DNA of 64,000 nucleotides, from positions 1 through 64,000 of the forward strand of contig JAETSR010000006.1 in assembly GCA_021769555.1 (NCBI GenBank), in the 5' to 3' direction. Below are positions 23,971 to 32,362 of this stretch, in pieces. The notes under the pieces were generated by a model. The model worked only from the letters and a program-made list of their open reading frames with translations, did not search any database and was not told the DNA's origin. Position 1 is the first letter of the stretch, and every line of letters begins with the position of its first letter. The stretch is from Clostridiaceae bacterium. GTDB lineage: Bacteria > Bacillota > Clostridia > Oscillospirales > Acutalibacteraceae. A program made the position numbers and the translations under genes.

Positions 23971-25716
23971 TTATGACTGGCCATTTATGCTGCCTATGTA
24001 GTCCTCAAGCCGCATAAGCACTGCCGCCGCCTGAGCCCGGGTAGTGTTCCCCAGCGGCTGGAACTCGTTCTTTCCATTGCCCTGAAGCAGACCTGCATAG
24101 GACATAAAGCCCACTGCCTCCTTTGCCCAAGACGATATCTTATCCTCGTCAGCATAGCTCCATGACCCTGTCCCGGCATCATCAGGAATAAGCTGTCTGT
24201 AATTCAGGAAGTTATAGAATATCACAGCCATCTCCTGCCTTGAAACGCCGCGCCCGGGATGAAACAGGCCGTCGCCGCATCCGCTAACAAGGCCATTATT
24301 ATGGGCCCAGGCCACCGGCTCCGCATAGTATTTGCCCGGAGCTATGTCGTCGAAGGGAATGGGTAAATCCGCGCCTTCTTCAATGGATTCGCCTGAATAC
24401 CTGTACAGCAGGGTCACAAGGTCCCCTCTGGTGATATTTTTTGCGGGAGCAAAAATTCCGCTGCCGCTGCCGGACATGCAGCCCTCGGCGGCGGCCCGGT
24501 CCATGGCGTCATAGTACCACTGGCCGGGGAACACGTCGCGGAAAAAAGTGCCTCTCTCTGAGAATGAGGCCCGTACCTGCTCGCTGTCAAGATGTCCCCG
24601 GCAGGAGGAATAAGCGGTAATCTCTGTACCGGGCTCAATAGGCATTTCGCCTGTATACAGCTGCCAGCCGCCGCTGTCCTGGGCCCCGGTGAGGGTGTAG
24701 TGGATTTCCGTGTCGGAAGCTGCACATTCAATGGTCAGTATGCCTTCGCTCACTATAATATCGGGCTGCTTTGCCTTTGGCATGGTGAAGGTCTCCGTCA
24801 CTGTCTCGCTGCGGCTGCCGTTCATATTGTATGCCGCCACGGCCTGAAGCCTGCAGGGATAGTCCGTCAGGAATGAGCCGGTATAGCGGGCGCTGTTTTG
24901 ATTCAGGCCTCCGGAGCCGGTGGTATAGTATATGGCCGCCCCCGGCTGGGCCTTGATGGTAACACGGAGCCTGCCGTTCTCTGTCTCGCCGGTTATAATC
25001 GGCGCCTCCACCGGGCCGGCGTCACTCCCGGTTGAGCGGCAGCTGCTGTACTGTACGCCGTTCTTCATGGACTGTCCCCTTCTCCGGAACAGCTCGCGTA
25101 CAGTGACAAATTCATAGCCCTGGCGCTTCAAATAATCAATAGCGGCAAGAGAGCCGGGGATTGACGTGGAGTGTATGTCGTGGACAAGTATTATCGCGCC
25201 GTCGTGAGCATTGCGTATTATGTTGTTTTTCACGGTCTCGGCATTGCGGTAGAGCCAGTCCTGCGGGTCCACCGACCAAAATATCAGAGGGGCCCCCGCT
25301 CCCCGGGACACATTGGAGTTCATGCTGCCGTAGGGCGCACGCACCATATAATCGGTGCCGGAGCCGCATGTCTTGTCTAAAAGCCGGTTTGTGGACTGTA
25401 TCTGGCTGCGCACGCCGCTTTCAGACAGGTTTGCAAGGTTGCTGTGGTCGTAGCTGTGGTTTGCAAGCTGATGGCCTTCCCTGTACATCCGTGCTACTGT
25501 GGAGCTATAGGAAGCCACCCGGTTTCCCAGCATAAAGAATGTGGCCTTGACTCCCCGGGCTTTAAGTCCGTCAAGGAGGCTGTCGGTATACGGTCCCGGG
25601 CCGTCGTCGTAGGTTATGGCAATAAGCTTCTTTCCCGCCGCTTTTGCAGCGGGAGGCGCGGTTATCACGCCTGTAAGCATGAGCGCTGCAAGCAGTAAAG
25701 ATATGACGCGTTTCAT
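23971..25716 (-). CDS. SLH-anchored polysaccharide deacetylase
   Basis: A 581-residue secreted wall enzyme. It has a signal peptide (cut after about residue 27), then a NodB-type carbohydrate esterase 4 domain (residues 30-225) with TYDDGPGP (D37, D38) and HSYDH (H87, H91) binding the metal. A beta-rich chitobiase-C-terminal-like middle region spans about 245-395. Three S-layer homology segments close the protein (FRDVFPGQWYYDAM, FDDIAPGKYYAEPV, WSYADEDKISSWAK starts), anchoring it to the cell wall. It probably N-deacetylates peptidoglycan or another GlcNAc polymer at the cell surface. The gene stands alone with its own promoter. Confidence 0.92.
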   Translation of the reverse strand: MKRVISLLLAALMLTGVITAPPAAKAAGKKLIAITYDDGPGPYTDSLLDGLKARGVKATFFMLGNRVASYSSTVARMYREGHQLANHSYDHSNLANLSESGVRSQIQSTNRLLDKTCGSGTDYMVRAPYGSMNSNVSRGAGAPLIFWSVDPQDWLYRNAETVKNNIIRNAHDGAIILVHDIHSTSIPGSLAAIDYLKRQGYEFVTVRELFRRRGQSMKNGVQYSSCRSTGSDAGPVEAPIITGETENGRLRVTIKAQPGAAIYYTTGSGGLNQNSARYTGSFLTDYPCRLQAVAAYNMNGSRSETVTETFTMPKAKQPDIIVSEGILTIECAASDTEIHYTLTGAQDSGGWQLYTGEMPIEPGTEITAYSSCRGHLDSEQVRASFSERGTFFRDVFPGQWYYDAMDRAAAEGCMSGSGSGIFAPAKNITRGDLVTLLYRYSGESIEEGADLPIPFDDIAPGKYYAEPVAWAHNNGLVSGCGDGLFHPGRGVSRQEMAVIFYNFLNYRQLIPDDAGTGSWSYADEDKISSWAKEAVGFMSYAGLLQGNGKNEFQPLGNTTRAQAAAVLMRLEDYIGSINGQS

Positions 25717-25766
25717 AGTACCCTCTCCCCTGGTAAAACTTTATCTTCTCAAATAAAAGCATTATC

Positions 25767-25796
25767 ATTATACCATATTTTGCCAGGAAAAAGCAA
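25767..25796 (-). promoter_or_regulatory. Sigma-A-type promoter of the deacetylase gene
   Basis: On the minus strand, TTGCTT (25791-25796) and TATAAT (25767-25772) with an 18-base spacer, about 50 bases upstream of the start. No terminator for the upstream ABC operon is visible here. Confidence 0.5.
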
Positions 25797-25810
25797 TACT
25801 CTTTTGAATT

Positions 25811-26557
25811 TTAACCCGCCTCCCTGCGCCCGGCAGCGAAAAGCTGCACCCCAAGCGCCAGGGCAAGCAAACAGGCAGGCCCGCCATATCGCAGCCTGGC
25901 CAGCAGGAGCTCCAGCCTGTGGGCGGCTTCTGTCAGCACCTCACGGTTCTCTATGGAGAATCCCAGCTCCCCCAGCCAGGTCTCGTCAAGGCCGCTCACA
26001 TCACTGCCGTCCATCATGACCCTCAGGGTCTGGGAATCCCCAAGGGTCATGGAGGTTCCCTTGGTTATGGCGGCGGCACCAGGCAGCTCCACGCACATGG
26101 AAAACGCGCCGCCTACGCTCTCCTCACCATCAAGGCAGGTGAGCCGCGCCGGGGACGCCGTTCCTGCTCCGCAAAAGGATATGAAGGCCTCACGGCCCAG
26201 GAAAAACTCTCTGCCCGAACCGGAGGATGTAAGCCCGAAACAGGTGCTGATATATTCCGGGGATATCTCAATTACGTCCAGTGACCTGCCGCCGCATGTA
26301 AGGACATACTCCCTCTGGCGGCTTGCGCATATCACTCCTTCACGCTGGCGGAGCGACTGAAGCCTGCCCTCAAGCACCGCTCCCCCTGCACCTGACGTGA
26401 GCACGTATTCAACCGGCTTCGACGTCTCTATGAAAAAATCGGCAGTCCCCGAGACAACGTCTGCTCCAAGCAGAGTACCCAGCAGGAACAGCAGCAGCGC
26501 TGCTTTCACCTTATCGCTCCTTTTTCTCAGCCGGAGCAGTTCCTTTAGCCTGTTCAT
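25811..26557 (-). CDS. Unrecognised bitopic membrane protein of the ABC operon
   Basis: A 248-residue protein I do not recognise. A basic N terminus (RLRKRSDK) precedes one helix (about residues 18-36). An extracytoplasmic region of about 185 residues follows, with a few cysteines, then a second helix near 225-243 and a short RREAG tail. It overlaps the stop of the preceding gene by four bases (ATGA), so it is the last gene of the five-gene ABC operon. Its layout matches an accessory or substrate-contacting subunit of the exporter. No catalytic motif is visible. Confidence 0.75.
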   Translation of the reverse strand: MNRLKELLRLRKRSDKVKAALLLFLLGTLLGADVVSGTADFFIETSKPVEYVLTSGAGGAVLEGRLQSLRQREGVICASRQREYVLTCGGRSLDVIEISPEYISTCFGLTSSGSGREFFLGREAFISFCGAGTASPARLTCLDGEESVGGAFSMCVELPGAAAITKGTSMTLGDSQTLRVMMDGSDVSGLDETWLGELGFSIENREVLTEAAHRLELLLARLRYGGPACLLALALGVQLFAAGRREAG

Positions 26558-28032
26558 GCTTTACGTGCCCTTACTGCCCGAATCACCAGCACGGTAATCA
26601 GAGCCAGAAGCACAGCCCCCACTGCAGCGAGCACTATCCAGAACTGTCCGGGGTCGTCCTTTTCTTCTGGCTTATCACTGGAAAAGGGTGATTTTATGCT
26701 CAGGGTGAAGCTGGCGGTCTCGGTTAGCTCCTGGCCGCTGCCGTCTTCATAGATATAGGTGACTGTGCCGTTTGTAGGGCCGTAGGAGGTCTCGCTCTGG
26801 GTGAGCCCGGTAATGGTTATCTGCAATGGCTTTTCTCCGGACGTGCCGCCCTCAAGGTCGCCGATAAAAGCCGTGCCTGAGGGCACAAGGCCGTCCCCCT
26901 CCAATGTGGCCCGGACATTATAGGCCTTGGTATGGCTGAGGTTTATGGCCTGGACGTTTATCTCCAGCATATCTGAAACCACGGCCTCATCAGGCATATG
27001 TCCCAGGGAAAACTCCATCTTCAGGGGCTGTGAGATGTTCACCCGGGCGCTGCCGGCGCCTGAGGCGGTCTCGCCCTTATTATAGGCGAAGTCGTAGGTT
27101 ATGGGGATAGTATACTGCCCGGCAGGGGTCTCTGGCGATACCTGATAGTCGTATATCACATCGGCTGTGCCGCCTGCCCCCATAGTGCCGATATAGACGC
27201 TGTCTGAGGAGCTGAGCAGAGAAAAGCTCTCCCCGGGAGAGGCCGCCGTTACAGCCATATTCTCAAGTGCCTCAGACTGGCTGGTGTTTATGAGAGTTAT
27301 TGTGACACGCATATGGTCCCCGGCGTTTACAACTCCCGGCTGGGCGTCGGACTCCATGGATATGGCCTGGCAGGACTGTACAAGCACCTTCGGGCCCAGC
27401 ACTACGGGAGGCGCCGGCTCCGGGGTAGGTGCAGGCTCAGGCTTTGGGGTGGCGTTTGGGTCCCTTCCGTCTGTTATGCCGGCATAGACGGTAAAATCCT
27501 CCTTTATCTCAAGGCCTGTCAGGTCTGTGCCGGTGACGGAGAGGGTCACAGGATAGCTGCCGTTCATTCGGTCCTTCTCAAGCTGCAGAGGCAGGGTTAT
27601 GCAGTACCCTGACACCTTCTGCTTACCGTCGTTTACCTTATGCTCTTTAAGCTCCACCGTCTGCTCATAGTTCTTTGTGACAAAGGGCCCGCCCGGGTCG
27701 AAGACAGCCTTTGCCCTGATGATGTTCCCGCGCATTTCTCCATGGCAGAGAAGGGGCAGGACTATAGTAACTGTGCCGTTTTTCACCGTTGGAATATAGC
27801 CCTGGGAGTAGGTCCTCGACATGTTTGCATAGAGGTTCCTGTTGTCGATATAGAGCTTTGCTGTCTCCTTTACCGGCTCGGGGGATGGTGTGAGCTCAGG
27901 GACCGGGGATGAATCTGCCGTCGGAGCGTCCGAAGTCACAGCCTCCGGAGAGGGCTCCGCGTCCGCCATAGCAGGCAGGCCCAGAGCGAAAAGCATACCA
28001 AGGGCTGCTATGAAGGCGATAATATATCTCAT
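26554..28032 (-). CDS. Exported NEW3/CARDB-like membrane-anchored protein
   Basis: A 492-residue protein with a signal peptide (residues 1-23), a Pro/Ser/Thr-rich stretch (about 25-55) and an Ig-like region. A Pro-rich linker follows near 193-213, then two more Ig-like beta repeats with the NEW3/CARDB look (for example VNAGDHMRVTITLINTSQ and VSDMLEINVQAINLSHTK). One C-terminal helix (about 462-485) and a basic tail finish it. It would stand on the outer face of the membrane. Its start overlaps the end of the ATPase gene (ATGA). It probably works with the ABC transporter as an extracellular partner. Function unknown. Confidence 0.75.
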   Translation of the reverse strand: MRYIIAFIAALGMLFALGLPAMADAEPSPEAVTSDAPTADSSPVPELTPSPEPVKETAKLYIDNRNLYANMSRTYSQGYIPTVKNGTVTIVLPLLCHGEMRGNIIRAKAVFDPGGPFVTKNYEQTVELKEHKVNDGKQKVSGYCITLPLQLEKDRMNGSYPVTLSVTGTDLTGLEIKEDFTVYAGITDGRDPNATPKPEPAPTPEPAPPVVLGPKVLVQSCQAISMESDAQPGVVNAGDHMRVTITLINTSQSEALENMAVTAASPGESFSLLSSSDSVYIGTMGAGGTADVIYDYQVSPETPAGQYTIPITYDFAYNKGETASGAGSARVNISQPLKMEFSLGHMPDEAVVSDMLEINVQAINLSHTKAYNVRATLEGDGLVPSGTAFIGDLEGGTSGEKPLQITITGLTQSETSYGPTNGTVTYIYEDGSGQELTETASFTLSIKSPFSSDKPEEKDDPGQFWIVLAAVGAVLLALITVLVIRAVRARKA

Positions 28033-28670
28033 GCAGGCTCCCTCCTTTGCACATCCATCTCGTGCACCCGGTCACATAGCTCACGGATATCCTGGGCGTT
28101 ATGGCTCGCGAGCATTATTGCCTTGCCGCTGTCCCTAAGGTCCAGCAAAAGCCCGCGCATATCTTCAACCGTGGACTTATCCAGGCCGTTGAAGGGTTCG
28201 TCTAAAATGAGCACCGCCGGGTCCTCCATAATGGCCTGGGCTATCCCCAGGCGCTGGCGCATTCCAAGTGAATACTTTGCAACTGCCTTTCGGGCGCTTT
28301 TAGCCAGGCCGACTCTGTCCAAAACAGCCAGTATCTCCTTTTTTCCTATAATCCCCTTCAGCGCCGCAAGAGTTTTCAGGTTTCTGTAGCCGCTCATGCC
28401 CGGGATAAAGCCCGGTGTCTCAATGATTATCCCAATGCTCTCGGGGAAATCCCGGTCCTTCCCCACCCTGACGCCGTTTACGGTGACGCTCCCTTTATCC
28501 GGGCGCAGAAAACCGCATATGCACTTCATCAGGACAGTCTTGCCGCTGCCGTTATTTCCCACAACGCCAACTATCTCCCCCGGCGGCACGGACAGGCTCA
28601 CATCTTTGAGCACAGTTTCTTTTCCGAAGGATTTACATACGCCTTCAACGATTATCCCGTTATGCTCCAT
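28029..28670 (-). CDS. ABC transporter ATP-binding protein
   Basis: A 213-residue single-domain ATPase. Walker A is GNNGSGKT (38-45), the signature is YSLGMRQRLGIAQAI, Walker B is VLILDEPFNGLD and the switch His is in ASHN. It belongs to the ABC-2 exporter type (CcmA/BcrA-like), as used for peptide or antibiotic efflux and immunity. It works with the two membrane proteins encoded just upstream and with the two exported proteins downstream. The start has GGAG 8 bases ahead and lies two bases after the previous gene's stop. Confidence 0.92.
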   Translation of the reverse strand: MEHNGIIVEGVCKSFGKETVLKDVSLSVPPGEIVGVVGNNGSGKTVLMKCICGFLRPDKGSVTVNGVRVGKDRDFPESIGIIIETPGFIPGMSGYRNLKTLAALKGIIGKKEILAVLDRVGLAKSARKAVAKYSLGMRQRLGIAQAIMEDPAVLILDEPFNGLDKSTVEDMRGLLLDLRDSGKAIMLASHNAQDIRELCDRVHEMDVQRREPA

Positions 28671-28672
28671 AG

Positions 28673-29572
28673 TCAGCGCTCCGTTCCGGTAAAATTGAAT
28701 GAGTATTTTCTCACCCGCCAGAATGCCAGAAGATATATCAGAAGGCTCGCGGCGGCGAAGAAGCCGTAGGAGTCTATTAGGCGGGGGAGGTTGTCGTAGC
28801 CGAAGTTGTGCATATAGTAGGTGGCGTGGTTTAAGGGTGACAGCCAGCCGAACAGTATGTTGGCTATGTTCTCCTGCATGGTGCTCAGGTGAAACCAGTC
28901 GCTTATCACCTTGGGCGTTAGAAAGAAGCCGAAGCCGCTGAAAACTGCTCCCGCCAGCATACCCATGCGGCCCTTTAACAGGTTGAAGAAAAATATCAGC
29001 GCCGAGAGCACCAGGGAGTAACCCAGCATCAGGCCGAAGATATGCAGGGTACAGGGGTACGGGAAGGTGAGCTCAAGCACCTTTACAAAGGCCGGGACAG
29101 CTATGCTCTCCCCTATTCTCGAGTATCCTAATATCGCCGCCGTCTCGCTCCACATATTTCCCGGGAAAGCCCTGGTCCCGCACAGCAGACAGGTGGAAAT
29201 AAGTATGAAGCCCACAAAGGCGGCAGTGGCAAGGATAAGGTACAGTATCTGCCCCGCCATCCAGCAGAAGCGGCTGGTGCGCACGAGAAGGAGGGGCACC
29301 TCGTTGTTCAGGTTGGGCAGGTCCGCGAAGAGCAGAAGCAGGCACAGGGATATGAGCAGGATTGAGTTCGCGTCTCCGAAGGTCCAGATGAACGGCTCAA
29401 AGAGCTGCAGAACGGTCTCCTGCTCGCCGGCGAAATCCACAACTTTCCCCGAGAGAAGAAAGCAGGCTATAAATCCCAGGCAGAAGCTCAGCCATATCTG
29501 TGGGCTTCCTGGCCAGCGGCTGAAATTTGTCATTGAAATTACTACTATCTGCCGAAGCTTAGCCATGTTCAA
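28673..29572 (-). CDS. ABC-2-type membrane protein
   Basis: A 299-residue integral membrane protein with about six to seven hydrophobic helices and no recognised catalytic motif. It overlaps the upstream membrane-protein gene by 14 bases and is followed two bases later by the ATPase gene. It most likely forms one half of the transmembrane channel of this exporter. Sequence similarity of the family is low, so the assignment rests on hydrophobicity and operon position. Confidence 0.75.
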   Translation of the reverse strand: MNMAKLRQIVVISMTNFSRWPGSPQIWLSFCLGFIACFLLSGKVVDFAGEQETVLQLFEPFIWTFGDANSILLISLCLLLLFADLPNLNNEVPLLLVRTSRFCWMAGQILYLILATAAFVGFILISTCLLCGTRAFPGNMWSETAAILGYSRIGESIAVPAFVKVLELTFPYPCTLHIFGLMLGYSLVLSALIFFFNLLKGRMGMLAGAVFSGFGFFLTPKVISDWFHLSTMQENIANILFGWLSPLNHATYYMHNFGYDNLPRLIDSYGFFAAASLLIYLLAFWRVRKYSFNFTGTER

Positions 29573-30182
29573 TCCTCCCCTTCAGGATAATATAGTACCA
29601 GAGCGCCAGGGTCAGTATTAGCCCCGAGAGGAGCACTGCCACTCCCGCGCTCCCAAAGGGCCAGGTATGCTTTAGCTCCAGCCATTCATACGGATACAGG
29701 CAGTAGAGCCAGGGCCAGTAGCGCTCACATATTATCACAAGAAAATAGCACACCACAAAGGCCCCGCCATATGCCAGGTACTTGCTGTCCGACAGCGCCG
29801 CCAGCACAGCCGCCGCTGCCGCCCAGAGGGCCGCCGTAAGGAAGGTCCCGCCATAGTCCCAGGGGATATCCTCAGCTTTTACAGTGACATACAGCCGCGC
29901 GGCCAATGCCTCAGCCCCGCCCCCGGCTATTATGCAGGCAAGGAATTTGCCAAGGATGTACCCCCTCATGCTACCGCGTATTAAAGAAAGCTTTACGAAG
30001 CCCGACTTGTACTCGTCCAGCCACCCTCCGGCGTAGGGAAGGGTGCACACCAGTGGAATGCTCATTTTGTATAGCTGGGAACCCTGGCCCTCAAAGAGCA
30101 GTATTCCCAGCTGCAAAGCTACGGCAATTATAAACCGTATGGACAGCACTGCCCGCCTCAGGTCTGTTTCAAAGCTGTTCAT
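29559..30182 (-). CDS. ABC-2-type membrane protein, first gene of operon
   Basis: A 207-residue hydrophobic protein with about six helices (for example LYVTVKAEDIPW lies between helices, and the last helix is near residues 180-198). It resembles small permease subunits of ABC-2 exporters, with the cytoplasmic DEYKSGFVKLSLIRGSMRGY stretch typical of such permeases. It is the first gene of the operon 30182-25811. Upstream lie a 24-base palindrome and a copy of a 35-base element that also precedes the two-component operon. The ribosome site is weak (GGTGAT). Confidence 0.75.
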   Translation of the reverse strand: MNSFETDLRRAVLSIRFIIAVALQLGILLFEGQGSQLYKMSIPLVCTLPYAGGWLDEYKSGFVKLSLIRGSMRGYILGKFLACIIAGGGAEALAARLYVTVKAEDIPWDYGGTFLTAALWAAAAAVLAALSDSKYLAYGGAFVVCYFLVIICERYWPWLYCLYPYEWLELKHTWPFGSAGVAVLLSGLILTLALWYYIILKGRIEHG

Positions 30183-30209
30183 CGTATCACCGCAAAATAA
30201 AAAGATGCC

Positions 30210-30233
30210 AAACTTCAGGTATACCTAAAGTTT
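30210..30233. promoter_or_regulatory. 24-base palindrome in ABC operon leader
   Basis: AAACTT.AGGTATACCT.AAGTTT is symmetric around GGTA|TACC with a single mismatched pair. It lies 28-51 bases upstream of the first ABC gene and downstream of the 35-base repeat, as an operator or a leader hairpin would. Confidence 0.6.
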
Positions 30234-30248
30234 AACACCTTTTAGTTA

Positions 30249-30283
30249 ATCAAGTATTCAGGAAAACATCATCAAAATGTAAA
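30249..30283 (-). repeat. 35-base regulatory repeat, copy 1
   Basis: Matches 34084-34118 at 34 of 35 positions. Read on the minus strand it contains TTGATGATGTT and lies 67-101 bases upstream of the ABC operon start. It is a likely response-regulator site. Confidence 0.75.
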
Positions 30284-30286
30284 CAC

Positions 30287-31636
30287 TCAGCTCTTTTCCA
30301 CAGTTACACGGGTCCCATGCCCCAGGCGGCTCTCTATTCTGAGCCTCATGCCGTGCCGCCGAAGTATCGCCGCCGTCAGCGCAAGACCCATCCCCGCCCC
30401 GCCGCTCTGACGGCTTCGGGACTTGTCCACCATGTAGAAAGCCTCCGTCAGGCGGGTTATCTCATCCTCAGGAATGCCGCACCCGTTGTCCTCAACTGCA
30501 ATGCGCCCCTCCCGGGCGTATATACGCACCGTACCGCCGCTTTTGCAGGCTTTCACTCCGTTATCCGTAAGATTCACAATGACCTCGGTCATCAGGTCCT
30601 TGTCACAGGATATATCCCCCTCCAAAGCGCCGGTTTCTATCGCCACACCTTTTTCCTTAGCTGCGGGCAGACAGGTCTCCCTTGCCGCATTGGCCAGCTC
30701 CGATATTGGGGCTGGTTCAAGTATCAGGGGAGTTTCCCTGTCCAGTTCAAGGAGCCGGAGCATTTTTTTTGAAAGCCTGTCCAGCCTGCCGCTCTCCCGG
30801 CAGATGTACATAAGGGCTGTGTCCCTGTCCTCGTCGCTGAGCTTCGCGTAGCGGAGGGTCTGGCCGTAGCCGGATATGGCCGTCAGCGGGGTCTTCAGCT
30901 CGTGGGTGAGGCTCGCCATGAACATGGTCTTCTGCTCCTCGCTCTCCTCCACCCTCCGGATATGCTCTTCAACGGCAGCGGCCATACGGTTGAAGTCGCG
31001 GCCCAGCCCGGCCAGTTCATCCCTCCCGGATTCCGGAACGCGCTGGCCGTAGGCCCCAGCCGCTATTGAGTTTGCCCCGTCCGACAGGGCCTGCAGGGGG
31101 TGGAGCGCACGGCGGATAATTATAAACACGGCTGTTACCGCGCCGGCCAGTATCACCGCCGACAGCAGTGCTTCCTGGGCGGCAAGGCGGTACAGGCTGA
31201 GATAGGTGTCCGTTACGTCCACAAGATGGATAAAGGTGTACTGGGCCGCGCTGTTAAAGCTGTACACTAAAATCCGACGCCCATGGTAGAGCCCGGCCTC
31301 CTCGGTGCCGTATTTTGGAGGGTGGTTCTCTTTGAGACACGCCGGGTCCAGCACTGTACGGTTATAGACCGGCTCATCTTCCCTTAGGAGTATGCTGTAC
31401 TCCTGGTTCTGGGATTTCAGCCAGTATATCCCCGCCGAAGGGCTCACCACCCCGGTCACGCGGCTGCAGTAGCTCTCAAAACTCTGAAATGCCGCCTGGC
31501 TCTGGGCATAGGCGCCCCTTGCGGCCTCATCCAGTATAGTACGCCGGCTGATGGAAAAGCTCAGGCCAATGCAGAGAATGGTCGCCAGCAAGAGCACCGC
31601 CCCCGCAAGCAGAGACAGCTTGACTCTCAGCTTCAT
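30287..31636 (-). CDS. Sensor histidine kinase (OmpR-partner type)
   Basis: A 449-residue membrane kinase with a helix at about residues 7-29, an extracytoplasmic sensor of about 125 residues, a second helix (158-175) and a HAMP domain (176-230). HisKA follows with H245 in SLTHELKTPL. The HATPase has an N-box at VNLTDNGVKAC and G-boxes DNGCGIP and GAGMGLAL. It overlaps the response regulator gene by four bases (ATGA). With the upstream lipoprotein it forms one operon. The shared upstream repeat suggests that this pair controls both its own operon and the ABC exporter operon. Confidence 0.92.
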   Translation of the reverse strand: MKLRVKLSLLAGAVLLLATILCIGLSFSISRRTILDEAARGAYAQSQAAFQSFESYCSRVTGVVSPSAGIYWLKSQNQEYSILLREDEPVYNRTVLDPACLKENHPPKYGTEEAGLYHGRRILVYSFNSAAQYTFIHLVDVTDTYLSLYRLAAQEALLSAVILAGAVTAVFIIIRRALHPLQALSDGANSIAAGAYGQRVPESGRDELAGLGRDFNRMAAAVEEHIRRVEESEEQKTMFMASLTHELKTPLTAISGYGQTLRYAKLSDEDRDTALMYICRESGRLDRLSKKMLRLLELDRETPLILEPAPISELANAARETCLPAAKEKGVAIETGALEGDISCDKDLMTEVIVNLTDNGVKACKSGGTVRIYAREGRIAVEDNGCGIPEDEITRLTEAFYMVDKSRSRQSGGAGMGLALTAAILRRHGMRLRIESRLGHGTRVTVEKS

Positions 31637-32298
31637 AGGCTGTCATCCTCAAGCCTGTAGCCAAGCTTCGGCACGGTCTTTATGGCCTTTTGCAGCCCCA
31701 GCTTCTTTCTCAGCTGGCCGATATGCACGTCCACTGTTCGGGTCTCCCCAAGATAACCGCTGCCCCAGACCATGCCTATCAGGTCCTCCCTTGAGACGGC
31801 GATATTCCTGTTCTTTGCCAGCACCACCAATAGGTCAAACTCCATAGGCTTCAATGCTGTCTCCACCCCATTTTTACGGACCTTATGGCCGTCCAGGTCT
31901 ATTTCCAGGTCCAGCACCCGAAGCACGTCCCTTCCGGCTGTTCTTGCAAGCACCTTCTCCACCCGCACGAGCAGCTCAAGCACCTGGAAGGGCTTTACCA
32001 TATAGTCCTCCGCGCCGCCGGTGAGCCCGTGGAGCTTGGACTCAAGGTCGTCCTTGGCTGTTAAAAATATCACTGGTATTTTATATGGCCTCAGGTCCTC
32101 AAAGACCTTGAAACCGTCCCGCCCGGGCACCATCACGTCCAAAACAGCCAGGTCATAGCCGTGGTCCCCAGCCAGGGACTGCTGAAGCTTCAGGCCGTCA
32201 TTGAACACTGCCGGCTCCATGCCCGCCACTTTCAGGTTCATGGCTATCATGCTGGCGATAGCCTCATCGTCTTCCAGCACAAGAATGCGCTTTGCCAT
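31633..32298 (-). CDS. OmpR/PhoB-family response regulator
   Basis: A 221-residue regulator. The receiver (residues 1-115) has EDDE acidic residues at 9-12, phospho-acceptor D54 in VLDVMVPG and a conserved Lys in MVKPF. A winged-helix trans_reg_C domain (about 125-220) contains RTVDVHIGQLRKKLG. OmpR-type regulators bind direct repeats about 10-11 or 22 bases apart. The 11-base sequence upstream of this operon is repeated with exactly 22-base spacing. A strong AAGGAGG ribosome site precedes the ATG. Confidence 0.93.
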   Translation of the reverse strand: MAKRILVLEDDEAIASMIAMNLKVAGMEPAVFNDGLKLQQSLAGDHGYDLAVLDVMVPGRDGFKVFEDLRPYKIPVIFLTAKDDLESKLHGLTGGAEDYMVKPFQVLELLVRVEKVLARTAGRDVLRVLDLEIDLDGHKVRKNGVETALKPMEFDLLVVLAKNRNIAVSREDLIGMVWGSGYLGETRTVDVHIGQLRKKLGLQKAIKTVPKLGYRLEDDSL

Positions 32299-32362
32299 GA
32301 TTTCGCCCTCCTTATAAAACAGCGGTAGAGCCTGCGCAATACAGGCCCTGCCAAAATGTAAT

